In this document: piece after piece, positions 17,780-25,786 of the stretch
How positions within the stretch are numbered: the first letter of the stretch is position 1
Layout: each line of letters starts with the position of its first letter
NCBI RefSeq assembly: GCF_039540575.1
Contig: NZ_BAABFC010000020.1
Span: 1 to 64,000 of the forward strand
DNA length: 64,000 bases
Reading direction: 5' to 3'
Origin: Pseudaeromonas paramecii
GTDB taxonomy: Bacteria; Pseudomonadota; Gammaproteobacteria; Enterobacterales; Aeromonadaceae
Notes under the pieces: model-generated
Databases searched by the model: none
Told to the model about the DNA's origin: nothing
What the model saw: the letters and a program-made list of their open reading frames with translations, nothing else
Program-made: the position numbers and the translations under genes

Positions 17780-20277
17780 GGGGCTGACTCCTGAGTGGGC
17801 CGACACAGGCCGGGCTGCTCGGGCAGATAGAGGGCGGCGGCATTGGGTTTGGCGGGTAACTGATAGTCTAGCTGGCAGCGGCGCGTCGCATCGTCGCCCC
17901 AGCGCACCCGCAATCGTCCCTGACGGGCATGGACCCGGGCATACAGCTGGCCCCCCTGGGTCACGGCGCCAACCGTCTCGCCTGACTCGTCCTGCACCTC
18001 GGCTCCGAAAGGCAATGGCGTGCCGCTGGGCAGGCTGGCGGGCAGCAGCAGGGGGTAGCCGCGCCGGCTGGCAAACTGCAACCGGATCACGGCACCGGCA
18101 TCCGGTTGTACCTGGTGCTGGGTGGTGAGCAGCTCGACCTGGCTGTCCATCTGCGCCGGATCCAGCTCCAGGACATTCTCCCGGAACGGGGTGAGATAGG
18201 GCGCCACCGCCCGGCCCCGGCGGTCGAGCCGTATCTCGGGCCAGTTGCGCAGCCGGGCCCCGGCGGCGCCAGGGGCCTCTATGATGGCAACGCTCTCCCC
18301 CAGCTCCCGGCTGGTCAGCAGGCCGCCGTCGTGCAACAGCAGGGCGCCACGGCTGCCCAGGCCCAGTTGCCGCTGGCGCTGATCATCCCCGCTGACGCTG
18401 CCACTCACGATCATGGCCTGCGCTCGCCACTGGCCATTGGCCCCGAGGGAGTGGCGCGTTTGGCCCGCCTCCTGCCACTGGGCCGTGCTCAGCCCATAGC
18501 TCCAGGGTTCATCCCCGGCACCGTTGCCCGCCAGATAGGCCTGACTCTGCCAGCCTTGCTGGGCACTCTTGTCCAACATCAGGCTCAGGGTATGGGGCCG
18601 GGTCCCCCCCAGGGGCAGGCTGAGGCTCAACTGGTAGTGATTTTCCGCCTCGATGTCGTCACCGGCACTGCGCCGGGCGGACAGGTTGAGACTGACGGGG
18701 CCCAACAGGCGCTGATAGCCCAGCTGACCGTACCACAGGGCGTCGGCTTGCCAGTCGGACTGCCAGGAGGCGGAGAGGTAGAGGCTGCCACCCTGGCCCG
18801 GCAGGGGCTGGTTCAGGGTGAGATCCAGGCGGCGACGGGGCGGGCCGACCCAGGTGGTTTTCTGGGTCTCAGCCTGCCGCTGTTGCAGGGCTTCGGCCAG
18901 GGAACGGTAGTCGGCGGAGCCGTACTGCTGACCGGTGAGCGTCAGGCTGCTGCCGGTGCTGTTCCACTGCCGATTGAAGCGAGCCCGCCAGCGTTGGCTG
19001 GTCTGGCCGTCCCCCGGGTTGGCCTGGGTCAGATCCAGTGACAGGGCACCCCAGGGGGTATTGAAGGCCAGCCCCAGCAGGCCGGCGGCATAGTGTTCGC
19101 TCAGCTGGCCACCGAGATAATAGCTGCTGAGGTTGCTCAGCCCCTGATGCCAGCTGGTTTCCAGCAGGGCGGGGTGGGCACTCAGATCCTGGATGTCCAC
19201 CTGGCCTGCGGTGGCGCTGTAACGCCGCTGTCCGCTGCGCAGCAGCTGAGGCAAGCCGTTATTGGCCACGCTGAACACCTGCTCGCTGCCATCCGCCTCC
19301 TTCACATGCACCTCCAGATCGCCGCCGTAGCCGGTGGGATTGAGATCGTCGATGACGAACTCCCCTGGCGGCACATTGGTCTGATACAAGAGGCGCCCCT
19401 GCTGCAGCACGGAAACCCTGGCATGGCTACGGGCCTGACCGCGGATCACGGGGGCGAAGCCCTGCTCCTTGTCCCCCAGCATGCGGCTGTCCGTGGCCAG
19501 GCTGGCGCCGAGGTAGCCGACGGAGTCAAAGAATTGTCCCTGTGTGTTGGACTGCCCCAGGGTCAGGCGCCCCTGCCAGTCCGGCAGGCTGCGCCACAGG
19601 TTGGTCTCCAGGTTGTTCCAGTCGCTCTGCCCTTGATTGGCTACCGACAGGGTGGAGCGATGGCGCAGGCGCCATACCTGCCAGTTGAGGCCACCGTCCA
19701 GGCTCAGGAAGCCTTGGCTCCTAGTCTGGCTGGCGGTCCGGTAGCGGTAAAAGTTGACATCGTAGTTGAGCAGGGCGGCGGTCTCGCCGCTTTGCCATGA
19801 GCCGGCACCTGGCCGGGATTTGATAAGCCAAACCTGGGGCACCGTCAGTAACAGGGCCAGGCGGGCGCCGTCGTAGCGCCAGCTGATCTGCGGGTCCAGT
19901 TCGGCCGGCGCCACGCAGGCATCCGGGGCAGTCAGGGCGGTGACTTGCTTCTGGTCATCGGGGGCGCGAAGGCCCAGCTGGGCCAGCAGATCCGCCGTCA
20001 GACAGGGCCGCAGGGCCTGGCCGGCCGGCGCCGCCAGTTGGAGGTTGATGCGTCCCCGGTTGACCTCGTTGACCCAGACATCCAACGGATAACGGCCTGG
20101 CGGCAGCGGGCCCTGGGCCAGCCGCTTCAGGTCCAGCTGTGCCCCGCCTTGTTGCTGCAAGAAGGTGGTATCGAAACGGATCTCTTCGGCGGCCAGCCCC
20201 TGGCTAACGGCCAGCAGCAGGCTGAGGCTAACGCGCCACCGCCAGTTGTTGGGGTCGCAGGGCGCCATAGTCATCAA
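17776..20277 (-). CDS. Fimbrial outer-membrane usher protein (FimD/PapC family)
   Basis: 833 aa. It is the outer-membrane pore that assembles chaperone-bound pilins. A signal peptide (VSLSLLLAVSQGLA) precedes the N-terminal domain (EIRFDTTFLQQQGGAQLDLKRL), the 24-strand barrel with plug (NVPPGEFVIDDLNPTGYGGDLEVHVKEADG is the classic usher signature) and C-terminal domains (GYPLLLPASLPSGTPLPFGAEVQDESGETVGAVTQGGQLYARV). The frame overlaps the chaperone gene by about 50 bases. M1, M2 or M4 could be the start; the longest is given. Confidence 0.93.
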   Translation of the reverse strand: MMTMAPCDPNNWRWRVSLSLLLAVSQGLAAEEIRFDTTFLQQQGGAQLDLKRLAQGPLPPGRYPLDVWVNEVNRGRINLQLAAPAGQALRPCLTADLLAQLGLRAPDDQKQVTALTAPDACVAPAELDPQISWRYDGARLALLLTVPQVWLIKSRPGAGSWQSGETAALLNYDVNFYRYRTASQTRSQGFLSLDGGLNWQVWRLRHRSTLSVANQGQSDWNNLETNLWRSLPDWQGRLTLGQSNTQGQFFDSVGYLGASLATDSRMLGDKEQGFAPVIRGQARSHARVSVLQQGRLLYQTNVPPGEFVIDDLNPTGYGGDLEVHVKEADGSEQVFSVANNGLPQLLRSGQRRYSATAGQVDIQDLSAHPALLETSWHQGLSNLSSYYLGGQLSEHYAAGLLGLAFNTPWGALSLDLTQANPGDGQTSQRWRARFNRQWNSTGSSLTLTGQQYGSADYRSLAEALQQRQAETQKTTWVGPPRRRLDLTLNQPLPGQGGSLYLSASWQSDWQADALWYGQLGYQRLLGPVSLNLSARRSAGDDIEAENHYQLSLSLPLGGTRPHTLSLMLDKSAQQGWQSQAYLAGNGAGDEPWSYGLSTAQWQEAGQTRHSLGANGQWRAQAMIVSGSVSGDDQRQRQLGLGSRGALLLHDGGLLTSRELGESVAIIEAPGAAGARLRNWPEIRLDRRGRAVAPYLTPFRENVLELDPAQMDSQVELLTTQHQVQPDAGAVIRLQFASRRGYPLLLPASLPSGTPLPFGAEVQDESGETVGAVTQGGQLYARVHARQGRLRVRWGDDATRRCQLDYQLPAKPNAAALYLPEQPGLCRPTQESAP

Positions 20278-20944
20278 TGCTCTGTAAGGTCAGCTGCAGG
20301 GTCCCCTTGCCAGGCGGTGAGGCCAGGGGCAGCGCTTGGCGGGAGAAGGGCGCCAGCATCAGGCTGCTGGGGGTCAGCGCCTGTTGGCCTTGCGGCAACA
20401 CCAGTGTCAACTGGGTCAGCGTCAGGTGATAGGGGCTGGGGTTGTCCAGCCACAAGGTCTGGCCGTCCAGTCGGCTCTTGAGCAGGGTGGGGGCCTTGGC
20501 CACCTCTGGGCTCAATCCCGTGGGCCGGAAAAACAGCTTGAGGCGGGAGCGGATGGCCAGTTGCAGGTAGTTGCTGTCCTCCGCCGGTTTGGGCGGGATA
20601 TCCAGCACATTGAGCCAGAACAGGGATTCCCTGTCGGTCGGCAGGGCCTTGCTCTGGGTGTAGGTCAGGCGCAGGGCCTGGGCCTGCTTGGCATCCAGCC
20701 GGAAGATGGGCGGCAGCAGGATAAAGGGTACCTGGGTCTGATCGGGCTTGGCGTTGGGATCGCCCTCATCCAGCCAGGCCTGCACCAGGGCCGGCGCCTC
20801 CCCCGGGTTACTCAAGGATACCGACACCTCCCGCGCACTGGCGGGATAGATGACCCGGGTGGTGTTGATCACCACGTTGGCCTGGGCTGGCGCTATCAGC
20901 GCAGCGGCCAGCCAGACCAGGTGACGCAGGTGGTTTATCAGCAT
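20228..20944 (-). CDS. Periplasmic fimbrial chaperone (PapD/FimC family)
   Basis: 238 aa. After a signal peptide the mature start is NVVINTTRVIYPASAREVSVSLSN, the G1/A1 strand pattern of PapD-like chaperones. Further motifs are PFILLPPIFRLDAKQAQALRLTY and LFWLNVLDIPPKP, and LFFRPTGL at the domain boundary. It stabilises pilin subunits and delivers them to the usher. It starts 9 bases after the major-subunit stop and overlaps the usher gene. Confidence 0.93.
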   Translation of the reverse strand: MLINHLRHLVWLAAALIAPAQANVVINTTRVIYPASAREVSVSLSNPGEAPALVQAWLDEGDPNAKPDQTQVPFILLPPIFRLDAKQAQALRLTYTQSKALPTDRESLFWLNVLDIPPKPAEDSNYLQLAIRSRLKLFFRPTGLSPEVAKAPTLLKSRLDGQTLWLDNPSPYHLTLTQLTLVLPQGQQALTPSSLMLAPFSRQALPLASPPGKGTLQLTLQSIDDYGALRPQQLAVAR

Positions 20945-20952
20945 GCCGTGAC

Positions 20953-21486
20953 TTACAGGTAGTCGAGACTGAAGATCGCCTGGGCTTCCACACTCCCGGC
21001 GGTGGCGCTGCCATTCTCTGAGAAATACTGGGCATACAGCTGAATGGCTGCCGTGCCGGAGGAGGCATCTACCGACAGGGAGTTCTGGGCGCTCTTGCTA
21101 CCCTTGGACAAGTCCAGGGCGACAAAATTGGCGTTGAGCAGTTGCACCTGGACATTGGTGGCGGGGGAGACGGCCGCGATGTTGTTCAGGGTGCCGTTGC
21201 TGGTATCGATGTCATCCGTCTGTTCAAAGTAGAGCCCCACCGAGGTGGCGCCGGCATCGCAGCCGGTGAGGCTGACGGTGAAGGGGGTGCGCCCGGCCCA
21301 GCTACTGGCACTGGCGAGGGTCGTGGCCGCCAGGGTGGGCAGGGTGACCGTCTGACTGCTGCTGGAGAGCACACAGGTGTTGCTGGTGAGGGCACCGGTG
21401 AAGTTGATGGTGCCGTCGTAGGCATGGGCTGCGGTACTGAACAGGGTGCTCAGCAGCAGAGCGCGGGTCAGTTGATTGGCGTTCAT
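20953..21486 (-). CDS. Major fimbrial subunit (FimA/type-1 pilin family)
   Basis: 177 aa. Signal peptide (MNANQLTRALLLSTLFSTAAHA), then the type-1 pilin fold: DGTINFTGALTSNTCVL with the first disulfide cysteine, FTVSLTGCDAG with the second, a run of Ser/Ala/Asn-rich strands, and the C-terminal donor/chaperone segment AQAIFSLDYL. It is the first full-length gene of the fimbrial operon (subunit, chaperone, usher, tip). It is distinct from spore-coat-U-type subunits of archaic pili. Confidence 0.9.
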   Translation of the reverse strand: MNANQLTRALLLSTLFSTAAHAYDGTINFTGALTSNTCVLSSSSQTVTLPTLAATTLASASSWAGRTPFTVSLTGCDAGATSVGLYFEQTDDIDTSNGTLNNIAAVSPATNVQVQLLNANFVALDLSKGSKSAQNSLSVDASSGTAAIQLYAQYFSENGSATAGSVEAQAIFSLDYL

Positions 21487-21720
21487 TTTCCATTCCTTCG
21501 TCTGTTGTTTCTGGATGGCCGACTGTCATGCAGCGGCTCTTTTTTTTGGATTGGTTCTTCTTTGACCACCTCATGCTAAGAAGTGTTAAGGAGTAAAGAT
21601 GTGAGCGGCTTCGAGTTATAAGCCTCGCTCGGCCGGGGCAGATGTTATTAATGTGATCCTGATGCATCTTTAGGTGTGAGCGTTACCCATTTGGAGCTAA
21701 ATGGTTGGTTTCATTTGAAT

Positions 21721-21969
21721 TTAGTGGTAGGTCAACAGCAGGAGACCCCTGTGTACCTGGTGTGTGTCGGGGGCTAGCCAGAGGCGGCTGAGGGGTCTGT
21801 GGGCGGCAAGGCAGTGGGCAAAGTGTAGTTGGGCAGGTTGACTGGATCGGGTTTGATCCAGGCTGATCTGACAGGTGGTCTGGCGTAGCTGACCCACCAG
21901 GTGCAGGTGACCCGTGTCGGCCTGCAAGGGGAGCAGGCAAAGCGCCAGGAGCAGCCAGAGAAGTTTCAT
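21721..21969 (-). CDS. Short exported pilin-like protein (82 aa)
   Basis: 82 aa. Signal peptide MKLLWLLLALCLLPLQADT followed by GHLHLVGQLRQTTCQISLDQ, which has the pattern of the N-terminal strand of FimA-type pilins (compare GTINFTGALTSNTCVL in the next gene), and LHFAHC, resembling the second-cysteine strand. It then stops, lacking the C-terminal half and the chaperone-binding end. It is on the same strand as the fimbrial operon, 234 bases before the major subunit. The ribosome site is weak. It may be a decayed pilin gene or a mini-subunit. Confidence 0.5.
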   Translation of the reverse strand: MKLLWLLLALCLLPLQADTGHLHLVGQLRQTTCQISLDQTRSSQPAQLHFAHCLAAHRPLSRLWLAPDTHQVHRGLLLLTYH

Positions 21970-22029
21970 GTCGGGGTCATGCGCCGAGGCGGTGGGTCAC
22001 TTCCGCAAGTATATCCGGCGGGTGGGGAT

Positions 22030-22053
22030 TTTGCCCCGGCAGGCCGGGGCAAA
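22030..22053 (-). terminator. Palindrome after sstT
   Basis: Arms TTTGCCCCGGC/GCCGGGGCAAA with a 2-base centre lie directly past the sstT stop. There is no clear U-run beyond the stem on the minus strand, so termination is plausible but unproven. Confidence 0.5.
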
Positions 22054-22058
22054 TGGCA

Positions 22059-23309
22059 TCAGGCTTCGCTGGGGGTGCTCAGGCCGTCTGCGTTGGACTC
22101 GCTGTGGCCCTGGCAGGCGGCGGCGGTGAAGATGACGTCGGTCGAGCTGTTCAAGGCCGTCTCGGCGGCATCTTGCAGCACGCCAATGATGAAGCCCACG
22201 GCCACCACCTGCATGGCCACCTCGTTATCGATGCCAAACAGGCTGCAGGCCAGGGGGATGAGCAGCAGGGAACCCCCGGCCACCCCGGAGGCGCCGCAGG
22301 CGCTGACGGTGGCGATGATGCTCAGCAGCAGGGCGCTGGGCAGATCCACCGGTATGTCCAGGGTGTGTACGGCAGCCAGGGTCAGCACTGTGATGGTGAT
22401 GGCGGCACCGGCCATGTTGATGGTGGCACCCAGGGGGATGGAGAGGCTGTAGGTCTCCCGGGGCAGGCCTAAGCGTTCGCACAGGGCCAGGTTCACCGGG
22501 ATGTTGGCGGCGGAGCTACGGGTGAAGAAGGCGGTGAGGCCGCTCTCCTTCAGGCAGGTCAGCACCAGGGGATAGGGATTCTTGCGGGTGACGCCGAAGA
22601 CGATGAGCGGATTCACCACCAGGGCGATAAACAGCATGCAGCCCAGCAGCACCAGCAGCAGCTGGGCATAGCCCAACAGGGCACCGAAGCCGCTCTCGGC
22701 CAGGGTGCCGGCCACCAGGCCCAGGATCCCCAGGGGGGCGCAGCGGATCACCGCCCGCACCAGGCTGGAGACGGCGCCGGCCAGCTCCTGGATCAGGTTG
22801 CGGGTGGCCTCACTGGCGTGACGCAACGGCAGGCCCAGGGCCAGGGCCCAGGCCAGGATGCCGATGTAGTTGGCGTCGGCCAGCGCCTTGACGGGGTTGC
22901 TCACCAGGTTGAACAGCAGGTTGCCCAGCACCTCGGTGATCTGGCCCGGTGGGGTGAGCTGGTCTGCGCCGGCCACCAGCTTGAGGCTGGTGGGGAAGGC
23001 GAAGCTGGCCAGCACGGCCACCAGGGCGGCGCTGAAGGTACCGAACAGATAGAGCAACAGCAGGGGGCGCATGCGGGTCTGGGTGCCCTGTTGGTGGCCG
23101 GTGACGGCGGCCAGCACCAGAATAAACACCAGGATCGGGGCCACGGCCTTCAAGGCGCCGACAAACAGGGTGCCCAGCAGGCTGGTGGCCTGAGCGGCGG
23201 CCGGGGCGAAATAGGCCAGCAGCAGGCCCAGGATCAGGCCGATGACGATCTGGCTCACCAGGCTGAGGTTCAGCAGACGCCGGATGAGGGAGGCGGGGGT
23301 TTGACTCAT
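22059..23309 (-). CDS. sstT: Na+/serine-threonine symporter
   Basis: 416 aa, dicarboxylate/amino acid:cation symporter family. It imports serine and threonine with sodium. Long blocks match E. coli SstT as remembered: LLGTLFVGALKAVAPILVF, ESGLTAFFTRSSAANIPVNLAL, SIPLGATINMAGAAITITVL, CGASGVAGGSLLLIPLACSLFGI, MQVVAVGFIIGVLQDAAETALNSSTDV. ATG 23309 (MSQTPASLIRR) aligns with the E. coli start. However, an in-frame GTG at 23324 sits 10 bases after AGGAGG (23340-23335), and the hairpin GGCACC/GGTGCC lies between, so the GTG may be the true start. Confidence 0.93.
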   Translation of the reverse strand: MSQTPASLIRRLLNLSLVSQIVIGLILGLLLAYFAPAAAQATSLLGTLFVGALKAVAPILVFILVLAAVTGHQQGTQTRMRPLLLLYLFGTFSAALVAVLASFAFPTSLKLVAGADQLTPPGQITEVLGNLLFNLVSNPVKALADANYIGILAWALALGLPLRHASEATRNLIQELAGAVSSLVRAVIRCAPLGILGLVAGTLAESGFGALLGYAQLLLVLLGCMLFIALVVNPLIVFGVTRKNPYPLVLTCLKESGLTAFFTRSSAANIPVNLALCERLGLPRETYSLSIPLGATINMAGAAITITVLTLAAVHTLDIPVDLPSALLLSIIATVSACGASGVAGGSLLLIPLACSLFGIDNEVAMQVVAVGFIIGVLQDAAETALNSSTDVIFTAAACQGHSESNADGLSTPSEA

Positions 23310-23324
23310 GTCCGTTACTGGCAC

Positions 23325-23684
23325 CCAGTGGTGCCCTCCTGTGGTTACTGTATTGGATTAGGTAATTTTGCGGGGGTGGAATATCCCATGATCTTCCCGG
23401 GGGATCCAGTTCGCCGGCTGTTTCTTTGCCCTTTGATGGGCGCTTTGTCTGGTTTTATCGTCTAAATGTGGGCAAGAGGGCGAAAGGGTGAGGTGGTGTT
23501 CATTAAGTGAGCGAACGAATGGCCTAAGTGTGCGGACGGTGCCATTTTTGGCCACAGGGCCAAGGGTGACCGGTTGCTCGTGACTGGGGGGGAGCGTAGG
23601 GTAGGTCATGAGCCTGTCATCCGGCTGTGGTCTAACGGACATCTGTCTGACGCAACCGGATCATCGCATCCCAGGAGACTGCCT
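23325..23684. other. Divergent intergenic region between sstT and the PhoH-like gene
   Basis: 360 bases without a supported gene. It must hold the promoters of both neighbours, but I see no unambiguous -35/-10 pair. The notable content is an imperfect 14-bp direct repeat at 23504-23517 and 23525-23538, described separately. Confidence 0.6.
23504..23538 (+). repeat. 21-bp-phased direct repeats upstream of the PhoH-like gene
   Basis: TAAGTGAGCGAACG (23504) and TAAGTGTGCGGACG (23525) match at 12 of 14 positions and are 21 bases apart, two helical turns. A weaker third copy (TAAATGTGGGCAAG, 10 of 14) starts at 23463, 41 bases before the first. This spacing suggests a cooperative protein-binding array. 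Confidence 0.45.
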
Positions 23685-25064
23685 ATGGATAATGACGTCT
23701 GCAAGCTGTTCATCCTCGACACCAACGTTCTGCTGCACGAACCCCTCGCCATCTACTCCTTTGACGAACACGACGTGGTCATCCCCATGACGGTGCTGGA
23801 GGAGCTGGACAACATCAAGGACCGCCAAAAAGATGTGAGCCGGGAGGCCAGGGTGGCCATTCGCACCCTGGAGGATCTGTTCAGTCACTCCACCCCAGAA
23901 GAGATAGTGGCCGGGGTCAGCCTCAAGGACAGGGCGCCCCAGTGCAGCGGCCGGGTCAGCATCTTCGCCGATCACCACCTGCCGGAAGGGGAGGAAGTGT
24001 TCACCAACAAGGAGAACGACAACCGCATCATCAACGCCGCCCTCTATCTGCAGAAGAAACACGGGCCACGGCCCGTGGTGCTGGTGACCAAGGACATCAA
24101 CATGCGCCTCAAGGCCAAGGGCGCCGGGCTCAAGCTGGTGGAGGACTACCGCACCGATCAGCTGATCGACGATATCCGCCTGCTGGCCAAGGGCTTCCAG
24201 GTCATCGAGGGATCCTTCTGGGACAAGGTGGGGGAGTGCGAGAGCAGCAGCCAAGGGCGGGATGTGTTCCACCGCATCAAGGACGGCCTCATCGGCGACA
24301 CCCATATCAACCAGTATCTGATCGACGAACACGAGGAGTTTGTCGGCCGGGTCCACGGCTATGAGCCGGGCAAACTGGTGATCAAGGATATCGGCCGGGA
24401 GCGGTTGATGGCCCGCCACGCCTGGGGCGTGCATCCCAAGCACATCTACCAGGCCATGGCCCTGGATGCCCTGCTGGATCCGACCCTGGATCTGGTGATC
24501 CTCACGGGCCCGGCGGGCAGCGGCAAGACCCTGCTGGCCATGGCGGCGGCGCTGGAGCTGGTCATAGAGCGGGGCGTCTACGAGCGCATCATAGTCACCC
24601 GCAACACCCCGGAGATCGCCGAGAGCATCGGCTTCCTGCCCGGTACCGAGGAGGAGAAGATGATGCCGTGGCTGGCGGCGGTGACCGACACCCTGGAGGT
24701 GCTGCACAAGCACGATGTCAGCAAGGAAGGCTCGCTGCAGTACATCATGGAGAAGGCCAACATCCAGTTCAAATCGGTGAACTTCATGCGCGGTCGCAGC
24801 CTGCAGAACACCTTCGTGCTGCTGGATGAGTGCCAGAACCTCACCGCCTCCCAGCTCAAGACCATCATCACCCGCTGTGGCGAGGGCACCAAGCTGGTCT
24901 GCTCCGGCAACCTGGCGCAGATCGACTCCAACTACCTGACCGCCGTCACCTCGGGGCTCACCTATATCGTCGAGCGGTTCAAGGACTTCGAGGGCAGCGC
25001 CAACATCTACCTCAACGGCGTGGTGCGCAGCCGCTTGGCGTCCTTCGCCGAAGAGAACCTCTAA
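23685..25064 (+). CDS. PhoH family ATPase with N-terminal PIN domain
   Basis: 459 aa. The N-terminal PIN-type nuclease domain begins LFILDTNVLLHEPLAIYSF and contains VVIPMTVLEELDNIKDR and ENDNRIINAALYL, which carry the acidic metal-site residues. The C-terminal PhoH ATPase domain has Walker A GPAGSGKTLLAMA, RNTPEIAESIGFLPGTEEEKM, and VLLDECQNLTASQLKTIITR (Walker B). Proteins of this PIN-PhoH type (YlaK-like) are proposed RNA-acting helicase-nucleases. ATG 23685 follows CAGGAG; the frame is open further upstream. Its stop overlaps the convergent thiQ stop. Confidence 0.93.
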   Translation: MDNDVCKLFILDTNVLLHEPLAIYSFDEHDVVIPMTVLEELDNIKDRQKDVSREARVAIRTLEDLFSHSTPEEIVAGVSLKDRAPQCSGRVSIFADHHLPEGEEVFTNKENDNRIINAALYLQKKHGPRPVVLVTKDINMRLKAKGAGLKLVEDYRTDQLIDDIRLLAKGFQVIEGSFWDKVGECESSSQGRDVFHRIKDGLIGDTHINQYLIDEHEEFVGRVHGYEPGKLVIKDIGRERLMARHAWGVHPKHIYQAMALDALLDPTLDLVILTGPAGSGKTLLAMAAALELVIERGVYERIIVTRNTPEIAESIGFLPGTEEEKMMPWLAAVTDTLEVLHKHDVSKEGSLQYIMEKANIQFKSVNFMRGRSLQNTFVLLDECQNLTASQLKTIITRCGEGTKLVCSGNLAQIDSNYLTAVTSGLTYIVERFKDFEGSANIYLNGVVRSRLASFAEENL

Positions 25065-25786
25065 CCGGCTGGGGCGCTCAGCCCCAGATAGCGACTCACG
25101 GCGGCGCCTCTGGGCGCCGCCAGCTCCTCTACCGACCCCTCCCAGGCCACGGCGCCGGCTTCGATCAGCACGAAGCGCTCGCCGATTTGCCGTACCTCAT
25201 CCGGTTGGTGGGTGATAAACAGCACGCCTATGTCTTCATCCCGGGCCAGGCTGGCCAGCTCGGCCAGCATCTCCTGGCGCAGGGCCGGATCCAGGGCGCT
25301 GAAGGGCTCGTCCAGCAGCAAGAAGGGCTGGCGGCGCACCAGGCAGCGGGCCAGGGCCACCCGCTGCTGCTGACCGCCGGAGAGCTGATCCGGTCGCCGG
25401 TCCAGCAGCTCGGCGATGCCCAGCCGCTGGGCGGCGGCGGTGATGGCGGCTTGTTGCGCTTGGTTCAGCCGCAGGTTGGGGTGCAGCCCCAGGCCTATGT
25501 TGTCCCGGGCGCTCAGGTGCTCAAACAGGTTGTGGCTCTGGAACAGGCTGGTGAAGGGGCGGGCCGCCGGGGCCAGGGGCAACAGGTCCTGCTCCACCTT
25601 GTCCGGCGACCGGTAGAGGAGGCGGCCGCCATCCGGGCGCAGGAAGCCTGCCAGCAGCGCCATCAGGGTGGACTTGCCGGCGCCGCTGTGGCCCAGCACT
25701 CCCAGGATCTCGCCCCGCCGCAGGGTCAGGCTGAAGCAGCCTTGCCAGTCGTCCTGGCACAGGGTCAGCTCATCGGCAATCAGCAT
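25061..25786 (-). CDS. thiQ: Thiamine ABC transporter ATP-binding protein
   Basis: 241 aa. Walker A GHSGAGKST (about residues 33-41), signature LSGGQQQRVALAR, Walker B PFLLLDEPFSALDP, switch histidine in VLFITHQPDEV. It energises uptake of thiamine, TMP and TPP with ThiB and ThiP. ATG 25786 (MLIADELTL) has GGAGGA upstream and matches the ThiQ N-terminus. It overlaps thiP by 17 bases, and its stop overlaps that of the convergent PhoH-like gene. Confidence 0.93.
   Translation of the reverse strand: MLIADELTLCQDDWQGCFSLTLRRGEILGVLGHSGAGKSTLMALLAGFLRPDGGRLLYRSPDKVEQDLLPLAPAARPFTSLFQSHNLFEHLSARDNIGLGLHPNLRLNQAQQAAITAAAQRLGIAELLDRRPDQLSGGQQQRVALARCLVRRQPFLLLDEPFSALDPALRQEMLAELASLARDEDIGVLFITHQPDEVRQIGERFVLIEAGAVAWEGSVEELAAPRGAAVSRYLGLSAPAG

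Noticed and set aside
20953..21486. Spore-coat-U (archaic Csu-type) pilin
   Set aside because: The spacing of the cysteine regions and the C-terminal donor strand fit the type-1 FimA family better, and the chaperone and usher are of the classical type.
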